A DNA stretch of 64,000 nt from Monarcha castaneiventris obscurior (lineage: Eukaryota > Chordata > Aves > Passeriformes > Monarchidae). The notes under the pieces are model-generated. The model saw only the letters and a program-made list of their open reading frames with translations. It was not told the origin of the DNA and searched no databases. The position numbers and the translations under genes were made by a program. Within the stretch, counting starts at the first letter, position 1; each line of letters begins with the position of its first letter. The stretch lies in contig JAMPIT010000379.1 in the NCBI GenBank assembly GCA_026261815.1, forward strand, positions 7,018,001 through 7,082,000. Reading direction: 5' to 3'. Shown here one piece after another: positions 47,776 to 62,010 of the stretch.

Positions 47776-50134
47776 CACACTTCCATGTGGAGCTAACATG
47801 CTCTGTCAGTGCTGGTAGACTGTGTAGTTTTGATTCATTTAAGTTTAGTTAGATAGATTGAGTTTAGAATTTTAGGAGTAAACATGCTGTCATGTTCCCA
47901 CTTTGGCAAAGCAAGGAGGGATGAAAGCGTACTCAAAACATTTCTTTTCCACAATATGAGACTGCCTACACTACAGGCAGGAGGGAGTAAATATGCATGA
48001 CTATCTAAAAGAAATACCTGTCTTCATTTGCCATTTACAATGAATCTTATAACCTCCCTCTAGGAATTAATTACCCTGCATTGTTTGTTTGGCATTAAGT
48101 TTGATATTCACATAGGTTTAATTAGATGTAGCCATGAAGAAACTAGTCCAGTGCCTATAAAGAGTTCAATCCTTTAGTCAGCCCAGCTCATTGAGGTGAT
48201 CTGCAAACTCAGGCTCATCTGACATGTCTGGCCATTAGTTTTCAAGATCTTGAGATCCTGACTTAGTTTTTCCAGAAGAGTATGTTTTCTACTAACTTGC
48301 AGAGTTTTGCACAGGATATGTGCTGTGAGGTTTTTCACTCTAGTGGTTTTCGTAAGAACAGATGAATTGAGCCTTTTTTTAGTTTTAAGCCACATGACTT
48401 TTGTTACTATCTCACTTTTTGGATCAGGGACAGAAGCTAGATTATCATTTGTGTGTGCTGGCCATGGGTACTAGGGAACATAAAAACATGTGTTAGAAGT
48501 ATTCAGTTGAAAAACTCAGGTGGTTCAATTCTATTTATTAAAAATGGATTAATATTAATATTTTATTAGAAATGTATTTAGCACAGAATAAAACATCTAG
48601 GAAAGCATGCTCAGTTCCTTGATCAGCTGTTTCGTGCAAGAGAAGGAACAGAATAAATTAAAGAAGTTTAGAAAGTATCATCGCAGACATAATTCTTGAA
48701 TTCACGTAAACCCAAATGTCTCAATGTATATTATTCAGAAAAGATCAATTAAAATCAGTGTCTTTTATTACTCAGTAAAAAATTACTTGTCAATTAATTT
48801 TTTGAAGTTCATGATAATTCTAAGTCTTTAAAAAGCTTTTTTCTTTTAGGAATTAGACAAAATTGATACTTCAGGAATGACAATACAGACTCTTTTGTGT
48901 GATTTTGTCTTTCATACCTTTTAAAAACAAACAAACATAGCATTTGCACATAAAGTCTTAAATCATTTTGACAGCAGGTATATTTCAGAGTAAATGGAGA
49001 ACTGGGGAATTGTTAGTGAGAATGGGTGATCACCAGGGAAAAGAAGAAAGTAACAGTGACAGATAGGAGCTGGTATGTTACCAGGAATAAATATGCCCAG
49101 ACTTGGATAACTGCCAGGACTGTGATTGCAGCAAAACCCCATGCACAGGGAACAAATGAGAGGAGGAGGTTCATTACTCACCTCTTCAAACCTTAACTAA
49201 AAAAAATAATCAATAGCTCTAAAGAAATTTGGGGTGACTTATCTATCAACTACTTCCAGATTACAAAGCAAGTAGCAGCATAATTCTAATCCTAGTAGAC
49301 GTTTGAGATAATCCAAGCAGTAAAACACACAAGACATTGCCTCAGTAAGACTCTCATTGTAAGTGTATTTGCATTGTTGCATACAAAAGAGCCTGATTAT
49401 GTATAAGAAGGATAAAATAGTATTATAATTATATCTGCAGGAAGTGTAAAGGTGTTTTGAAGTCTCCCTTTATGTTGCACATATTTGTGTAATAGCATGT
49501 TCAGTGTTCAGCTACTGGAATATCATGCATCAAGAATTATAAAAATTTTGTCTTACAGTTGCTCATATATCATATATATATATATGTGCATATAAGTGGT
49601 CATAAATGTTGTTTGCAGGGATATTTTGCTGTGACTATGTAAAACTTCCTTTTGTTAACACTACTTTTGTCATTTTGTTCTGGCTTATGTTTCTACCTTG
49701 TGTTGAAACTAAGCACAAAATAAGAGAATTATGGGTATGTTGGGGTCCTGGTTCACAGAAACATTCCTGATCAAGATGGCATTGCGGTGCCCTTGAAAAT
49801 GACCCGTTTATGGGATTTAACTGTATGGTGGAACCTTTTAAGATCCAAATTAAACATACCATTCCCTCATGCCTGAAACAAGCCAATATTAGCACTTGTA
49901 CCTAATAGGGAATGAAACAGTATGTGAATCAGAGCATCTTTGGAACTTGTATGAGTTTGTGTTCCTGTGTGTATTCTGACCATTGTCTTGTGCTGGAAGT
50001 GTTAAATAATTTAGAGTGCAAGGATCAAAACATTGAAATAACTCACCTAGAATTATGTAATAATTATTAACATGAAGGTAGTGGATTGCTTAATTTGGAA
50101 TGTATCTAGAATATATTTTTTTTTCCGAGAGAGA

Positions 50135-50154
50135 TGCTATACAGCAGTATAGCA
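50135..50154. other. Perfect 8-bp hairpin with 4-nt loop
   Basis: TGCTATAC (50135-50142) pairs with GTATAGCA (50147-50154) around the loop AGCA. It may be a chance palindrome; no function is claimed. Confidence 0.65.
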
Positions 50155-52856
50155 GCACAATTTGAAAGGCACTGTTTTGTCACACTGAGACTTGTCAATG
50201 GGAACAACCAAATAGTAGATCACATAGCAGCAAAAGAATCCCAAACAACTCCCATGAAGATGGAAAGAAAACTTTGTTTCAGTAGTTGTTAATTTCCATT
50301 CTGTAATATTTTAATTTTCATTCTATAGTATGTTGCTAGGCCTAGGTTTTTCATGGTTTTGAAATCACTGCAATACTATATAAATTACTAATATATTCTA
50401 AAAAGAGATATATTTTCCCAGATGCTTTGGTGTATTAATTTACATTTATGCAGAACAGAAAATTCATCCTTCAAATTAATGAAAAAATGTTAGTTAAAAG
50501 GATGCAGCCTGTGGCTTATGAAGGTCCTAGGAAGGATGATTCTCTGAAGCTGAAAGGACATTTTTAGGGACACATGTCCATTGTAAGATTTCTTGGGCAC
50601 AGGAGAAGCAAATCCTAATCCCACAGTTTCAATTTTGGTCAATATACTAGATTTTTGCCTCAAGGAATAGTGGAAGCCCTGTAGGCGTGCCTCCATTGCC
50701 TCAGAAATACTTGACCTAACCTTTATTGTTTTGGGTACTTTAATAATAATATAGTAGTGACTGCGTTAATCTGCACCTTTTTTTTTTTTTTTAATTGCCA
50801 GTCAATCCGAATGGTTTAATTATAGTTCCAAATCTGTCTTGGAGTGGTAGTCAGTGGGAAGAAAGGAGAAAGTTCTAGAAAGGTCCTGTTCTTAAGGCAT
50901 ACTGAACAAAACCTAGTGTTGTCAGCAAGTGAGAAAGCCTTGTATGCATAAGTAATCCCTGTACAAATAACTCCCCAAGATCCACCAAGATAATGAAGCT
51001 TTAACATCTGACTGTACATGAAGTTGTAAAGCAATGTTCTATTCCCTTTAACTCAATGTTCTCTGTAACTGCTTTGTGTTCCTCATCAATAATGCAGCCA
51101 CTTGCAGCTGTCTTCATGTTCCACCAAGCTCAACTACAAATTCATTCAAGGTTCTAAGCTTTTTTTCATACCTCTGAGTCAGAACAATTAATTCATTAAG
51201 TTTGAATTGTTTCTTTTATAAAAACTTTTGTCTTTGACAGTGAAATATGCATGGCATTCTATTTACATTAAGAAACAAACAAACTAAAACCAAAAAGCCC
51301 AGTGAATCCCAGAAAAATAAGAAATGTGCCTAAAGAGAAGCAGGGAACCTGGTATTCACATATTGTGTAAAAAATTTGTTGAGCAAAGGGGCTCAATAAT
51401 ATAATTTTTAGGATGAAACCAAGAGACAGAGAGGTGCAAATGAATGGTCTGCAAACTTTCTTGAGTTTAAATGAAATATTTAGAGAAAGATTATCCTATG
51501 AATCATTACTTTGACACATGCCGATTCCCCAATCACTGTTCATTCTTTCAGAGCACTTTATTTATGCATCATTCAAGTACCCTTTAATTATTGCTAAAGT
51601 GTAAATTAAATTTGATTTGTAGTTAAAAGGAGTTATTTAAAAAGTGTAGGACACAACTGCCATGGCCAGAGCTAATAGTGGGAAATTTAGCATTTAGCAA
51701 TGAAAAAGAAATACATTCTGATTTTCAGAAATCTACCTGGATTCCGCTGTAATTATAATTAAAACTATTGAACAAAAATGAAGTTTTCTTATACAGAGAA
51801 AAAAAAAACCAAAAAACAAAAAAAACCACCACAGGCTTTACAGAAGTCCCCTACAAGGAGATACGGAATGGATATTAAAAATACAGCAGTTTTTCTGGGT
51901 TTACTCAAAGCTCCCAATCAAGCTCGATAGCAGCATTCAGGTACAGACTGCTTTGAAGTAAGTGACTCAGAGCCCTGAGGTCTCTTTCTTCTGTCTCAGA
52001 TTCATCCACTGTTTACTAACCTAAAGTTTTACCTCTCCTGAATGTTTCTCTGCAAAAGACTTTCCAAGACCTTATCTTTCCAACAAACCTGATGGGGAAT
52101 TTCCTTTTTACTACAATCCATCTTTTTTCCTTCATTTTTTCAGGTCAGTTCCTTTTTCTCCAGCTCTAGCCAGACAGCTCCTGCTCTCCCAGCAAAGATG
52201 CAACCTACCTCAAAGCTCTTCACCGCTGTTGCTTCTACAACAGTCCTTCTACCTCATGAATTTAATTTATGCAGAAGATCTTGCCAGTTCCAGCCAAATT
52301 TTCCTAACCCTATTCTATTTTACATCTTCATTTAAAAGCTGGCATCGTATTCTTGGCAAATGAATGTTTTCTTCTCGTCTACCACCTCTTCAGAGACACA
52401 TCTCTGACTTCTGTTTCTAAGAGGGACAGAAAATAATTTAATGAATATCCTTAGAGGTTTCTGAAGGAAGTCAAAAGGGAATAAAAACACAACCTCTGAT
52501 AGCCTAAAATTTTGAGCAGAAATCAAAATATTTTGTGAGAACAAAATGCTCCTGACCTGAATCGCTGTCTTGACCCATTTCTTTCTTATTACATGTGTTC
52601 TCTGGCCTCAGGGAAAGTTATACTAAGTATTAAACAAGTAGTTACCTGAGGTACTAGGCCATATATAATGATTTCTCTTTTAGTCATGATCCAGAGCTGT
52701 GGAGGGGTTTTTTTTTCAAGTTTATTTAGTTTCCATATTGCTGCTCTTATTCTTGCGCTGATACTACCCTTTTTTGAAGTAGTCATTATTGCATTCTATT
52801 AGTAGAGCATATGCTCGTATTTCAATAGAATTGCAAGTCTTTGGCTTCATGGTTAT

Positions 52857-53234
52857 TGTGGTGGGTGATTAACCCGTGGTATAAGGGACAGAGTGTTCTT
52901 GATAAGATAGTCTCTGGTGCCAAAGAATTATTGGTTATGATAGAGAGAAGCCTCTCCCAGGATGCCTGTTCGGTGGTGGTGATGTACCCCAGTTCTGATT
53001 CCCTGGTTGGCTCTTGCTGTCAGCCACTCCCCTATACTTAAGATTGCCCCGTCACGTGGTGGGGGCCATTTGCCACTGGAAACCTTCAGGAGTTGTAGCA
53101 ATAAACTGCTCTCTTGGAACTCTATGCAAGTGCCCTTCTCAGCTCCTTGCCGTCGGATTCATATTACTGAAGTCACCTCTGGATCTGTGTGTTCATGCAT
53201 CTGAGCCCACAGAACCGCAAGGGACTTTGTAATA
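52857..53234 (+). mobile_element. Solo LTR of an endogenous retrovirus, plus strand
   Basis: The 378-bp element begins TGTGGTGGGTGATTAACCCG. GTTAT lies immediately outside both ends (52852-52856 and 53235-53239), consistent with a 5-bp target duplication. Inside, a TATA-like string (TATACTTAAG, 53033-53042) is followed 58 bp later by AATAAA (53100-53105). About 130 bp of U5-like sequence follows, which is the expected LTR order. The 3' end reads TTGTAATA rather than the canonical ACA, explainable by one C-to-T change. It is richer in G+C than its flanks. No internal gag/pol sequence adjoins. It differs from the ERVL-type LTRs at 3458 and 37619, and I do not name the family. Confidence 0.75.
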
Positions 53235-53239
53235 GTTAT

Positions 53240-56200
53240 GTTGCCTTGTTCATTCTCTGGATAATTTTTTGAGAATATAGTTTTTAACAGTTCCTCTCCT
53301 CTCCATCATTTCTCTGATATATTCCTTCATTTCTTTTATGTTTCAATGCAAGTTGAATTTCTGTTTCAAGTGGTTTACATTACTTCTACTTACATGTTAA
53401 AGTCATTCAGCTTTAAAATAACTTAAATACCCTGTAAAGAGAGTATTCTTCATTTTCACAGTCCTATAAAAAGTAGTTCTATATTTCTGAGCTTAGAAAA
53501 ACTGCAGATGCCTAATATATTTTTCAGTTACTACAAACATTCTGAATACATGCGGCTTATGTCACTACAGATTTCTATAAGGTGATTTAATTCCACATTC
53601 ATTCATAAAACAGCTACTACTCATGTAGGAATAATATCAAAATGTCAGTATCCTAGAATTTTGTTTGTGGACATAAAATGCAAACAAAATCCATCAAAAA
53701 TGGGTTTAAACCCTGCTAAGCATGCAAGAATAAACACTTTTTCTTCTTTGAGAGGAAAATTTGGTTTGTTGTAAGCAGGCTGTTTCAAGGAGGGGAGGGG
53801 AGGGAGTTCTGAGTGGAGAAGGAATGAGAAGAGAGATAAAATGTTCATTTACAAAATCTACATTCACTTCCTAATTAAAAAAAGAGGACAAAAACAGTAG
53901 CTGTACATTTGAAAACTCTTCTCTATTCAATTCTGAACAATAATCCATAGTCATGCTTTGGTATCCATTTGATAAGCCCAATTTACAAAACTGTCAGTTA
54001 TTTGAAATACAAGGATAAACCCCTGAAATATTTAAAGCCAAGAATATTCTTCCCATTCAAATGTTTAGAACCAGATGGTACAAAGTATTTCAGAAAAAAG
54101 AAGACTTCATAAAAAGCCACCGTGGTCTCTAGAGCACTGAGATTCTACAAAATCTTTTCTCTGAAGAAGGAGGTATTGTCCCTCAACCTTTTTAGAAGAA
54201 AGCTTAATTTCCTTAGATTTTTTCTGAACATAGCAATCTACAGTTCTATATTTTGTATTGCTCTTGCTATGACGAACTACATTTTCCATATTACTTCAAT
54301 GTCTTTTTTTTCTAAGCTGTCATAATGCATTCCAAAAGAATAATTTTGTCAGGTTTCATTGTGGTTTGTGTAGTCTATTAGCCTGTAAGAAAAATGAAAT
54401 CTAAACTAAACTAAAGTTTTCACGTTTGGATAAGGTTTTTAACATATTTAAATATTTTTCTATTTTTATATACATATATATAAACTAGATTTCCAAGATT
54501 AGTATTTTAATATAGACATTCTTTAGGCATCATCTTGGTTTGTTGATAAAATCAATACAAAACTTACTTCCCCACCTTCAAAGCAGTGAGACACGGAATA
54601 GAATTGAGTCATTTCACTGGTTGTGTTATATTTCACATATACAATTTTCTGGTAAGAAGTTACAACTCATACTGAAAGGAGAGTGGGTTAATTTAATGTC
54701 AGGAATTTTGGATACGAGAGAGAAGTGTATGTACCTTATCAGATTGCAAACAGGACATTTAATTACTTTGCTATATTTATGGGTATTCATTCAATACATT
54801 ACATGAAGATTCGATAAGGGAAAAATAATGCGAAAGAGTAACCGTTGCAAATTTGATTATAACTCACAAAATTAGTTTCTTATGCCTCCTTTGACTATGC
54901 TGATAACCTGATCATGAAATAGGCCAGAGACCAGGACATGAGGAACACAGGCTTTTACTACGATGCTGAAAGAGCCCTACCCTCTAAGGGGGTATCTGGA
55001 TCTTCATGGCTGGGGGGAATGTCAGGGGTGGCCAGATATGACGCTGATGACATTGTTCTTCTTGTGTGCTGCTGGTCAAAGAAATTGTTGTGACAACTGT
55101 GTTAGGTCAGAGTACCCATGGCACCAACCTTTAATTATTAGTATTTTCTGTATTTTTATTGGTGCATCCCAGAGCACTGTCAGCTACTGAGAGTTAAATA
55201 CAAAGCTTGCAGTTACGTTCGTGCTTGAGGAAGGAGCATGAGGAATACCATGGCACACACTTTTGAGTGTATTTTGCTCCCATTCGTTCATAACTTTGAA
55301 TGCTGAGAGAAGAATTTACTAATTTTGCATTGGCTGCTATTTTGGCTAACATACAGGTGTGTAAACTAGGCATTGTAGGTCTCTTGCTGAAGGAAAAAAA
55401 ATAGGCTTCCATGTTGTTTCCAAGCACTGATACAAGAGCAGTAAAGGATTCTTTAGCCTGTCCTTTGCCATTAGCACTAGCTGATGAAATACTGATATGA
55501 AGTCTCCTGCAGAATGGGTTCTGGGAATCTCTATGCTGCCCTTATGAACTGCCACAGTTTCAGACAATTTGTGGAGGAGGCACATGGAGAAGCACATAGG
55601 ATGTACACAATCTGACAAGCTTCTTGTATGTACCTTTTGAAAACAGAAAGTCTGTAATGCACAAAGAGACAAAGTACTTAAATCCTGGGCAAGCTTTTAA
55701 TAGCACAAATCATACTGAAGAATAACCTGAACAGTAGGTCAACTTTACTGAAATTAAGAATCTATGATTCAACTACACAGGTCATAACAATTGCTTTCTC
55801 TGTGGGCCATGCAGAGATTTGGCTACAGAAGGACCAATGATGTATAGATTATATGGGCAATAACTTCTAACGTAGTTGATGTTGTATTTTGCATATATTT
55901 CTTTCTATTTGCCATGTATTTTCCTGAAACACAAGGGTGAGTCAGTTACAGAAAGTAAAGCAAGTGCGCAAGTTTTTCCAGAAAACTAGCAGCTTGTTTA
56001 ATGTAGCACAAAATAAGTGAGAGGGATTTTGGACTGTTACCTGCAGAGATAAATGCATGGAAAGAAGGAAAATTAGTTCAGTAAAAGAGGGAGCTTGAGA
56101 TATGACATTTTGTGAAATGAACCTCAATATGATTAAATTAGAAATTGGAAGAAAATACATTAAGTTGGTAAAGTTAAAGGATGACCTTACAACGGGAAGA

Positions 56201-59200
56201 GCACACAGAAAATAACCTAAATAATTTAAAATTAATTAATAATGTTGTGAAAAATTTGCATATGACAAGGTTGCAAGAAAATTACCACAGAATTCTTTTT
56301 TGGTTGTGTGTAACAAAGAGAATAACATTTTTCTTATTCTTAGCACCAGAAGCTTTTGACTGTTAGTTTAAAGCTCTTTCCACTAGTGTAATGTGTAATT
56401 GTTAATAAGTTCTGCTGTAAAAACAATTGGCTTCATGTAGTGGGGGGTTTTTTTGGTTTGTTTGTTTGCTTGATTGTTTTCATTTATTTGCTTTGGTTTG
56501 GTTTGGTCCTTTTCTGCTACAAAAAATATAATAAGAGTTGCATCAGGCTAAAGGGAAAACAAAAGTTTTTTAAAAAGAGAAATAGGGAGATCCAATCAGA
56601 ACATCTAATAAGCAGCTGGAAAATTTAAAATCTAATATAATGAAAATAATAGAAAAATTAAAACATGTAATCTTTGTACACACTCACAAAATTTCAATAA
56701 ATTTAAGCAGAAACATTTTGATTTCTGTGAAGACCTCCATACATCTGTATACACCTGCAAGCTATTTTGAATTGCTGACAGGTATATTGAGATTCCTTCT
56801 CCAGCAGTTTATAAGCTAAGAACTAAATGGATACACTACATTAACCTCAGAGGGAGTGCATTGATTTTGCAGATTTAGGACAATTACAAGGTGTTTAGAG
56901 CATTAGAAGGATGGAAGCTTTTGTTAGTAGAGCAGAATTGTGAAGTGATATACCAGCTCAATGCTAGCAAATTACTTTTTAATACAGAGTAGTGTAAAAT
57001 AGATTCTATTTTGCAAGAAAACAGCCTGAGGAAAGAAAACAATTTACTAATATAATGCTGTGCCTTCTTTCTTATTTCTCAATATATTCTAAGAATTTAG
57101 AAAATCCTAAAAACTTAGAGCTGATAAACTAACTTTGTATCTGTGGACAACATATTCAGGAATAAAATCTAATTGAAAATCATGTTGCATGATTATATAA
57201 AATAGTTACATGACTTAATTTCTCTTTATAATTTGTTTGCAATCTGGCTTTTGTTTTATGGCCAGGCTGTGTGGCATTTTTCATCAAACTATGAGAGTTA
57301 CGCCATTATTTTTCAGTGAGATAAAAAGAGGACTGCAGGTAGCTCATTGGCAGAGTAAAGTAATGGATTGCTAAGTGATTCTTTTCTGCATGAAATAGTC
57401 AGACTCAGTTATGTCTATTTCAGTAGGTATTGTGCAGAAGATCTGATGATGGAATTGTTTTCTGTTGGTGTCTTTATCTCTGAGTTACGCATGAGGTCGT
57501 ACACTCAGAGTAAAAGCATTAAACAAAGAGGTGTCTTGTCTCTCTCTTGTAACACTCTAGGCTCAATACTGGACTCAGTACTGGCTTCACACTAGATCCT
57601 TGTGCTTCCCCTGTGCTGGACCAAACCAGTTTCTGTGTTTCCCACAAAACGTCCAGCAGGTCCTGTGAAATTTGTTGTTCCCCAGTAACTCCACCCAGGA
57701 GGAATAAAAAAAATTGCAGAGACAAAACAAAACAGTTAGAAAGCCAGGATTTCTGCCCCAAATTAAAAAGCATTTACAGATATGTGAAAATTTTAGCTAT
57801 AGAGAGCTTTTTTTGAATGACCTTGTAACTTGAAAGAAATAATGGATGACCGAGAATCATAGGAGATCCATCAACTAAAAGTTGTCATTTTTGGGGTTTT
57901 TTTAAATTTTATCTTACACTTAGAATAGCAAATTCTAACTGTAGGGAATATATTCTATACAGATAACCAGGAGAAAAGTTTGATAGGGAAAGAAGATATC
58001 AGAAATACATCTGAGACAAATAATAGCTACTTATTTTAAGCCCAACCTGGCTAGCGGACTACAAATGCCATGTGTCCTGAAGTGACAGTAACAAGCACCA
58101 TTGTCAAATGACTCAGTGAGTGATCTGAAGTAGAATAATTTTTTTTCCATGTTTCAACAGCAGAGCTCAAAATGATTGAATTTTAAACTTTTAAATTTAT
58201 AACCTGGATCACCATAAAAGCCCCCTGGTTTTTTTTTGGATGGGTTAGATTGATTGGTGGAATGCCATGAAGCATCACTTGGAATAATATTTTAATACTT
58301 TTGATGCCTACATTCTGTTTTTCATGAAACTTGAAAGAGATAATTATATTGAAATGAAACAACTGACAAATATTTGTTGCATATATATATTGGTCATGTC
58401 TGAAATACATTTTATTAATGCCAAATTTTGCTTTATGAAAGTAATCTGCTGAGGAAAAAATGCGCACAATTTCCTTTAATAATTTTACTGTGACAGTTTT
58501 GTCCCTCAGAAAAACTAATGGTTTGGAATATCCAGATAGGAAAAGACTAACTGTCTTTGTCCTCAGTACTGTTGTGTATGATTGTTTCTGGCACATATCA
58601 ATATAGACATCACCTCCATTTGCTCATGTTTAATTACCATACATGTATTACAGTCTTCATCCACACTGCTACTTCTGTATTGTAAGAACACAAGATCTGT
58701 GTTTTAAGGGCTGCCTCTGATTTCTTATTTTTGTAACACATTATGTCTTTTTAGAAACTATATTATGGTTATTTCTACATAGGTTTTCCATCTTTCAAGG
58801 CTCTAAGTAATGACTATGCTTTAGAAGTTGTGACAGAGAGTATTCTTCTGGAACTGCAAGTACGTGACCACTGTTTCTTGGTTGTAACTAACTGGGTCAT
58901 GATTTTGTTAGATAAGCCTCTCCTGATTGAGGGCCATTTGTGCTGGGGGTGGTTGAAATTTTTTTGGGTTTTCTTGCCTTCTGAAACATGGAAAACTAAT
59001 GATCTCAGAAACAGAGAGATATAAACTAGACTGCATAGACAGGATAGAGGCTATAACTGCTGCTGAAACATAATCACTACAGTAACATACAGTTAATTTT
59101 TCATGATAAACCTGTATTATTCATAGAAATTTTGGGGTAAAAAATTACATGAGGAAATCCTAAGTCACTTTTTTTGTCATGGATCATGCAGCTTTACTTT

Positions 59201-61371
59201 GATCAGTTGGACCTTGGGAAAGAAAATATAATTACCATTGCCTCTTGTGTGCATTCTGAAGAATGAAGATAATGTAAAAATGTCTTCAAACTCACTGAGG
59301 GTCAAATAGGTCCATTTACATGAATCTGGCTTAGCTGTATGCACATTTGAAATTAGAAGCAAGTTTCTCCTAGGACGTTGTCAGGTTTTCTAAGGAATCT
59401 ATACCAGCTCAAGGAAGAGAAAGTGTGATTAAATATGGCATATGTGCATGCACCTTAGCTACGCAAGAGGATGTGAGGTAGTAACTGACTGCAAATGTTT
59501 GTGTTGCTTTCTTGATGATGCTTAATACAGAATCATGTGTACTCATTTTTTATACATTGTAGATTTTGTCATGAAATAAGTAGAATGCTTAGGAGGACAG
59601 AACCCCTGCAGGTTTTATGATTATTGTTACTGGTTTATACTCTGGTCTGTCCAGGCTATAAATTTTCTTGATTTATATATTGTTTTGACAGTCACCATTT
59701 TTAAGGGAGTATTTCTGTCCTTGTAAGTCCCAATCCTTTGGAAACTCATAATATAAGCATTAAATTGATTTGATCTTTTTATACTTTCATAAAACCTTCT
59801 TGCGCAAACATATCTATGTAATTCCATATAATATATATGACAGCAACTGGGACTGCCTGCAAAAACAGCAGCTGTTTAAACATCAAGTATCATGAGTATA
59901 CAAAAATTGTGTATTCAGAAGAGATGACTGTAATGATTTGTGCAAATTTTCATGCTTTTGTGTTTTTGTGCTCTTTGAATGTAAATGGAGACACCAGCTG
60001 AAAAAGTTAAATATGGAGAGAGGGGTAAACAGCTTTCACTCCTTAAAATAAACCTCGCTGTAATAATATTTGTTGCCTGTGGTGCTCCACATTTTTTCCT
60101 TCCTCTTCCACTGGATGCATCCCGTGTTCTACGTGATTACTTTACAGATGGAAAAATGAATATAGACTATGGCAATCATGAAATTAAAAGCATTTGAAAT
60201 GGGCATTGTATATTTGTACAAAATAAATTATGGAACTCTAGTTTAGCTTGTAGTGGGTAGTCTGTAATAATTGGTTGTAACAGAAGGTGGACAAGAGAGC
60301 CCCTACAAAGAGTGTGAATAGCTGTTCTGTCTTACCATGGTGCTTCAAACTATAAATGAACATGTGATTTTATTGTCAAGAGCTACAGAATATGTACATG
60401 TCAAATTGGTGCTACATCTGCTACAGAGAAGCAAAGCTGTGGCTGAATGAGGTTTGAGTGATGGCATAGGAGTGTCTGATTTCTCATGGTGTTTCTTTTG
60501 CTATTTTGGTATTCTTCAATTTTGTTAAATCAGGTCTTCCTTTCGATTTTATTTTTCACTTCTTTCTGTTCCCATAATCCACTTTTCTGTGGTTTATGCA
60601 TGTTCTGCAGAGCTCATTGAGTCAGAGGTTTTATCACCTCATGTTATCACATCTCCCACAGACAACCAACAGTCACTTGATGTTTCCTCCTACTTGTTGC
60701 AGACTTCAGACCATTCCAATGTGGTTTTTTATCATCACTGAATTGGATCAAAGGAAAGTATCTAATTCATTATAGAAAGGGCAAATTTTTAAAAAATTGT
60801 TTCTTTGTCTATTTTGGCAAATTTCGTGACTGCGTTTTGGAGGGATTTAAAATGCTTTCTGAATAAAAATTCATCCCTCTGATTATGTAAAGTAGATTGC
60901 AACCGGTGGTGGTTACAAAAGATGTTAAGAAAAAATCATTTTAGCCTTGTGATACTGCTACAGAGGGTGTTTGATCCATTTTAAGCACTGGAGGCTAGTT
61001 TGTTGACCAATTCAATATAGAGCTGATACAGTTCTTCATTCTCTAGATAAAATTATGGTGTAGGAACATGTTCTTCAGATGTTCCTCCTTCTGGCTGCCC
61101 AGTGCGAATGTTCTTGTTGCTTGACAGAGCAGGGCTTAGTTATATTTTCAGAGCCTAGGGCAGTGCAGAGTGAAAGGAACAGATAAAATAATATAAAGTG
61201 CCATACATTTTGCAAACAGAATGGATGGATGCCCATGGGAGCCTTGTTACTTCTAGCAATATTTCAGAACAATCCACAGAATCCACATAAATTTGTGAAA
61301 ACTCTAGTGTAACCTGCAGAAATTCAATAAGAAAATGCAAGGAAACACTATACAAGTTCAGAAAAACAGCC
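53240..61371. other. Long unique AT-rich stretch, nothing coding recognised
   Basis: The longest frames (137 codons, minus, 58183-58596; 108 codons, minus, 55346-55672) do not resemble any protein I know. A G-rich patch at 53789-53804 has tracts of 2, 4, 4 and 3 G. A T/G-rich low-complexity patch is at 56443-56507. No named repeat or RNA gene was recognised. Confidence 0.5.
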
Positions 61372-61803
61372 TATGATATTGATACTGGAAAGAATCCAGA
61401 AAAGGGCCATGAAGATAAATAAGGGACTGGAGCACCTTTCCTATGAGGAAAGGCTGGACCTGCTCATCTTAGAGAAGAGAAGGCTCAAGAGGAATCTCAT
61501 CAATGTGTACAAATGTCTGAAGAGATGTTGTAAAGAAGGCACAGCCAAACTCTTTTCAGTGGTGTCCAGTGACAGGATAAGAGGCACGAACTGAGAAACA
61601 GGAGGAAACTGAGAAACTCTGAACATTTTCTCTGTTGCCCAGAGAAGTTTTGCATGTCCCCTTTTTGGAAGTGTTCAAGGCCACATTGCATGGGGCTTTG
61701 AGGAAACCTGTCTAGTGGAAGTTGTTCCTGCCCATGGCAGGGTGGGTTTCAACTGGTGTTCTTTAAGGTCCATTCCAACTCAGGTCATTGTATGATTCTA
61801 TGA
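61372..61803 (+). mobile_element. CR1 LINE 3' portion, plus strand (first of a tandem pair)
   Basis: The translated left part reads LERIQKRAMKINKGLEHLSY, then EERLDLLILEKRRLKRN. This corresponds to [20 protein letters not shown] and [17 protein letters not shown] of the intact copy, with a small deletion. The 3' UTR (AACCTGTCTAGTGGAAGTTG, CCTGCCCATGGCAGGGTGGG) and terminus (AAGGTCCATTCCAACTCAGG, GTATGATTCTATGATC) are those of a different CR1 subfamily. The frame is lost downstream. Confidence 0.92.
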
Positions 61804-61807
61804 TCAT

Positions 61808-62010
61808 CAAACACTATTTTACTGTGAGGGTGACTGAGTTCTGGCACAGGTTTCACAGAGAACCTGGGGAACCTCCCTCTTTGAAGATATTCAAAAGTTG
61901 TCTGGAAATCCTCCTGAACAAGTGGTGCTAGGTGGCCCTGCCAGGGTGTTTGAACCCTATGACCTCCAGAGGTCTCTTCCAGCCTCAACCATTCTATAAT
62001 TCTTTGATTC
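61808..62010 (+). mobile_element. CR1 LINE 3' end, plus strand (second of a tandem pair)
   Basis: It begins AACACTATTTTACTGTGAGG, continues GAAGATATTCAAAAGTTGTC and CTAGGTGGCCCTGCCAGGG, and ends ATGACCTCCAGAGGTCTCTT, CCAGCCTCAACCATTCTATA, ATTCTTTGATTC. This is a CR1 3' terminus of a subfamily distinct from its left neighbour. The two sit head to tail with almost no spacer. Confidence 0.92.

Larger units (their letters stand above)
47308..52856. other. Unique AT-rich DNA, nothing coding recognised
   Basis: The stretch holds a degenerate direct repeat at 47695-47775 and a short perfect hairpin at 50135-50154. A (TA)n patch lies near 49569-49585, a T-run near 50779-50792 and an A-rich patch near 51799-51827. 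No gene or named repeat was recognised. Confidence 0.5.

Noticed and set aside
53789..53804. G-quadruplex candidate
   Set aside because: The G tracts are 2, 4, 4 and 3 long with one-base loops, so only three tracts reach three G. It does not meet the usual four-tract rule.
58183..58596. 137-codon minus-strand open frame
   Set aside because: It has no recognisable domain, a composition typical of translated AT-rich DNA, and a length within chance expectation.
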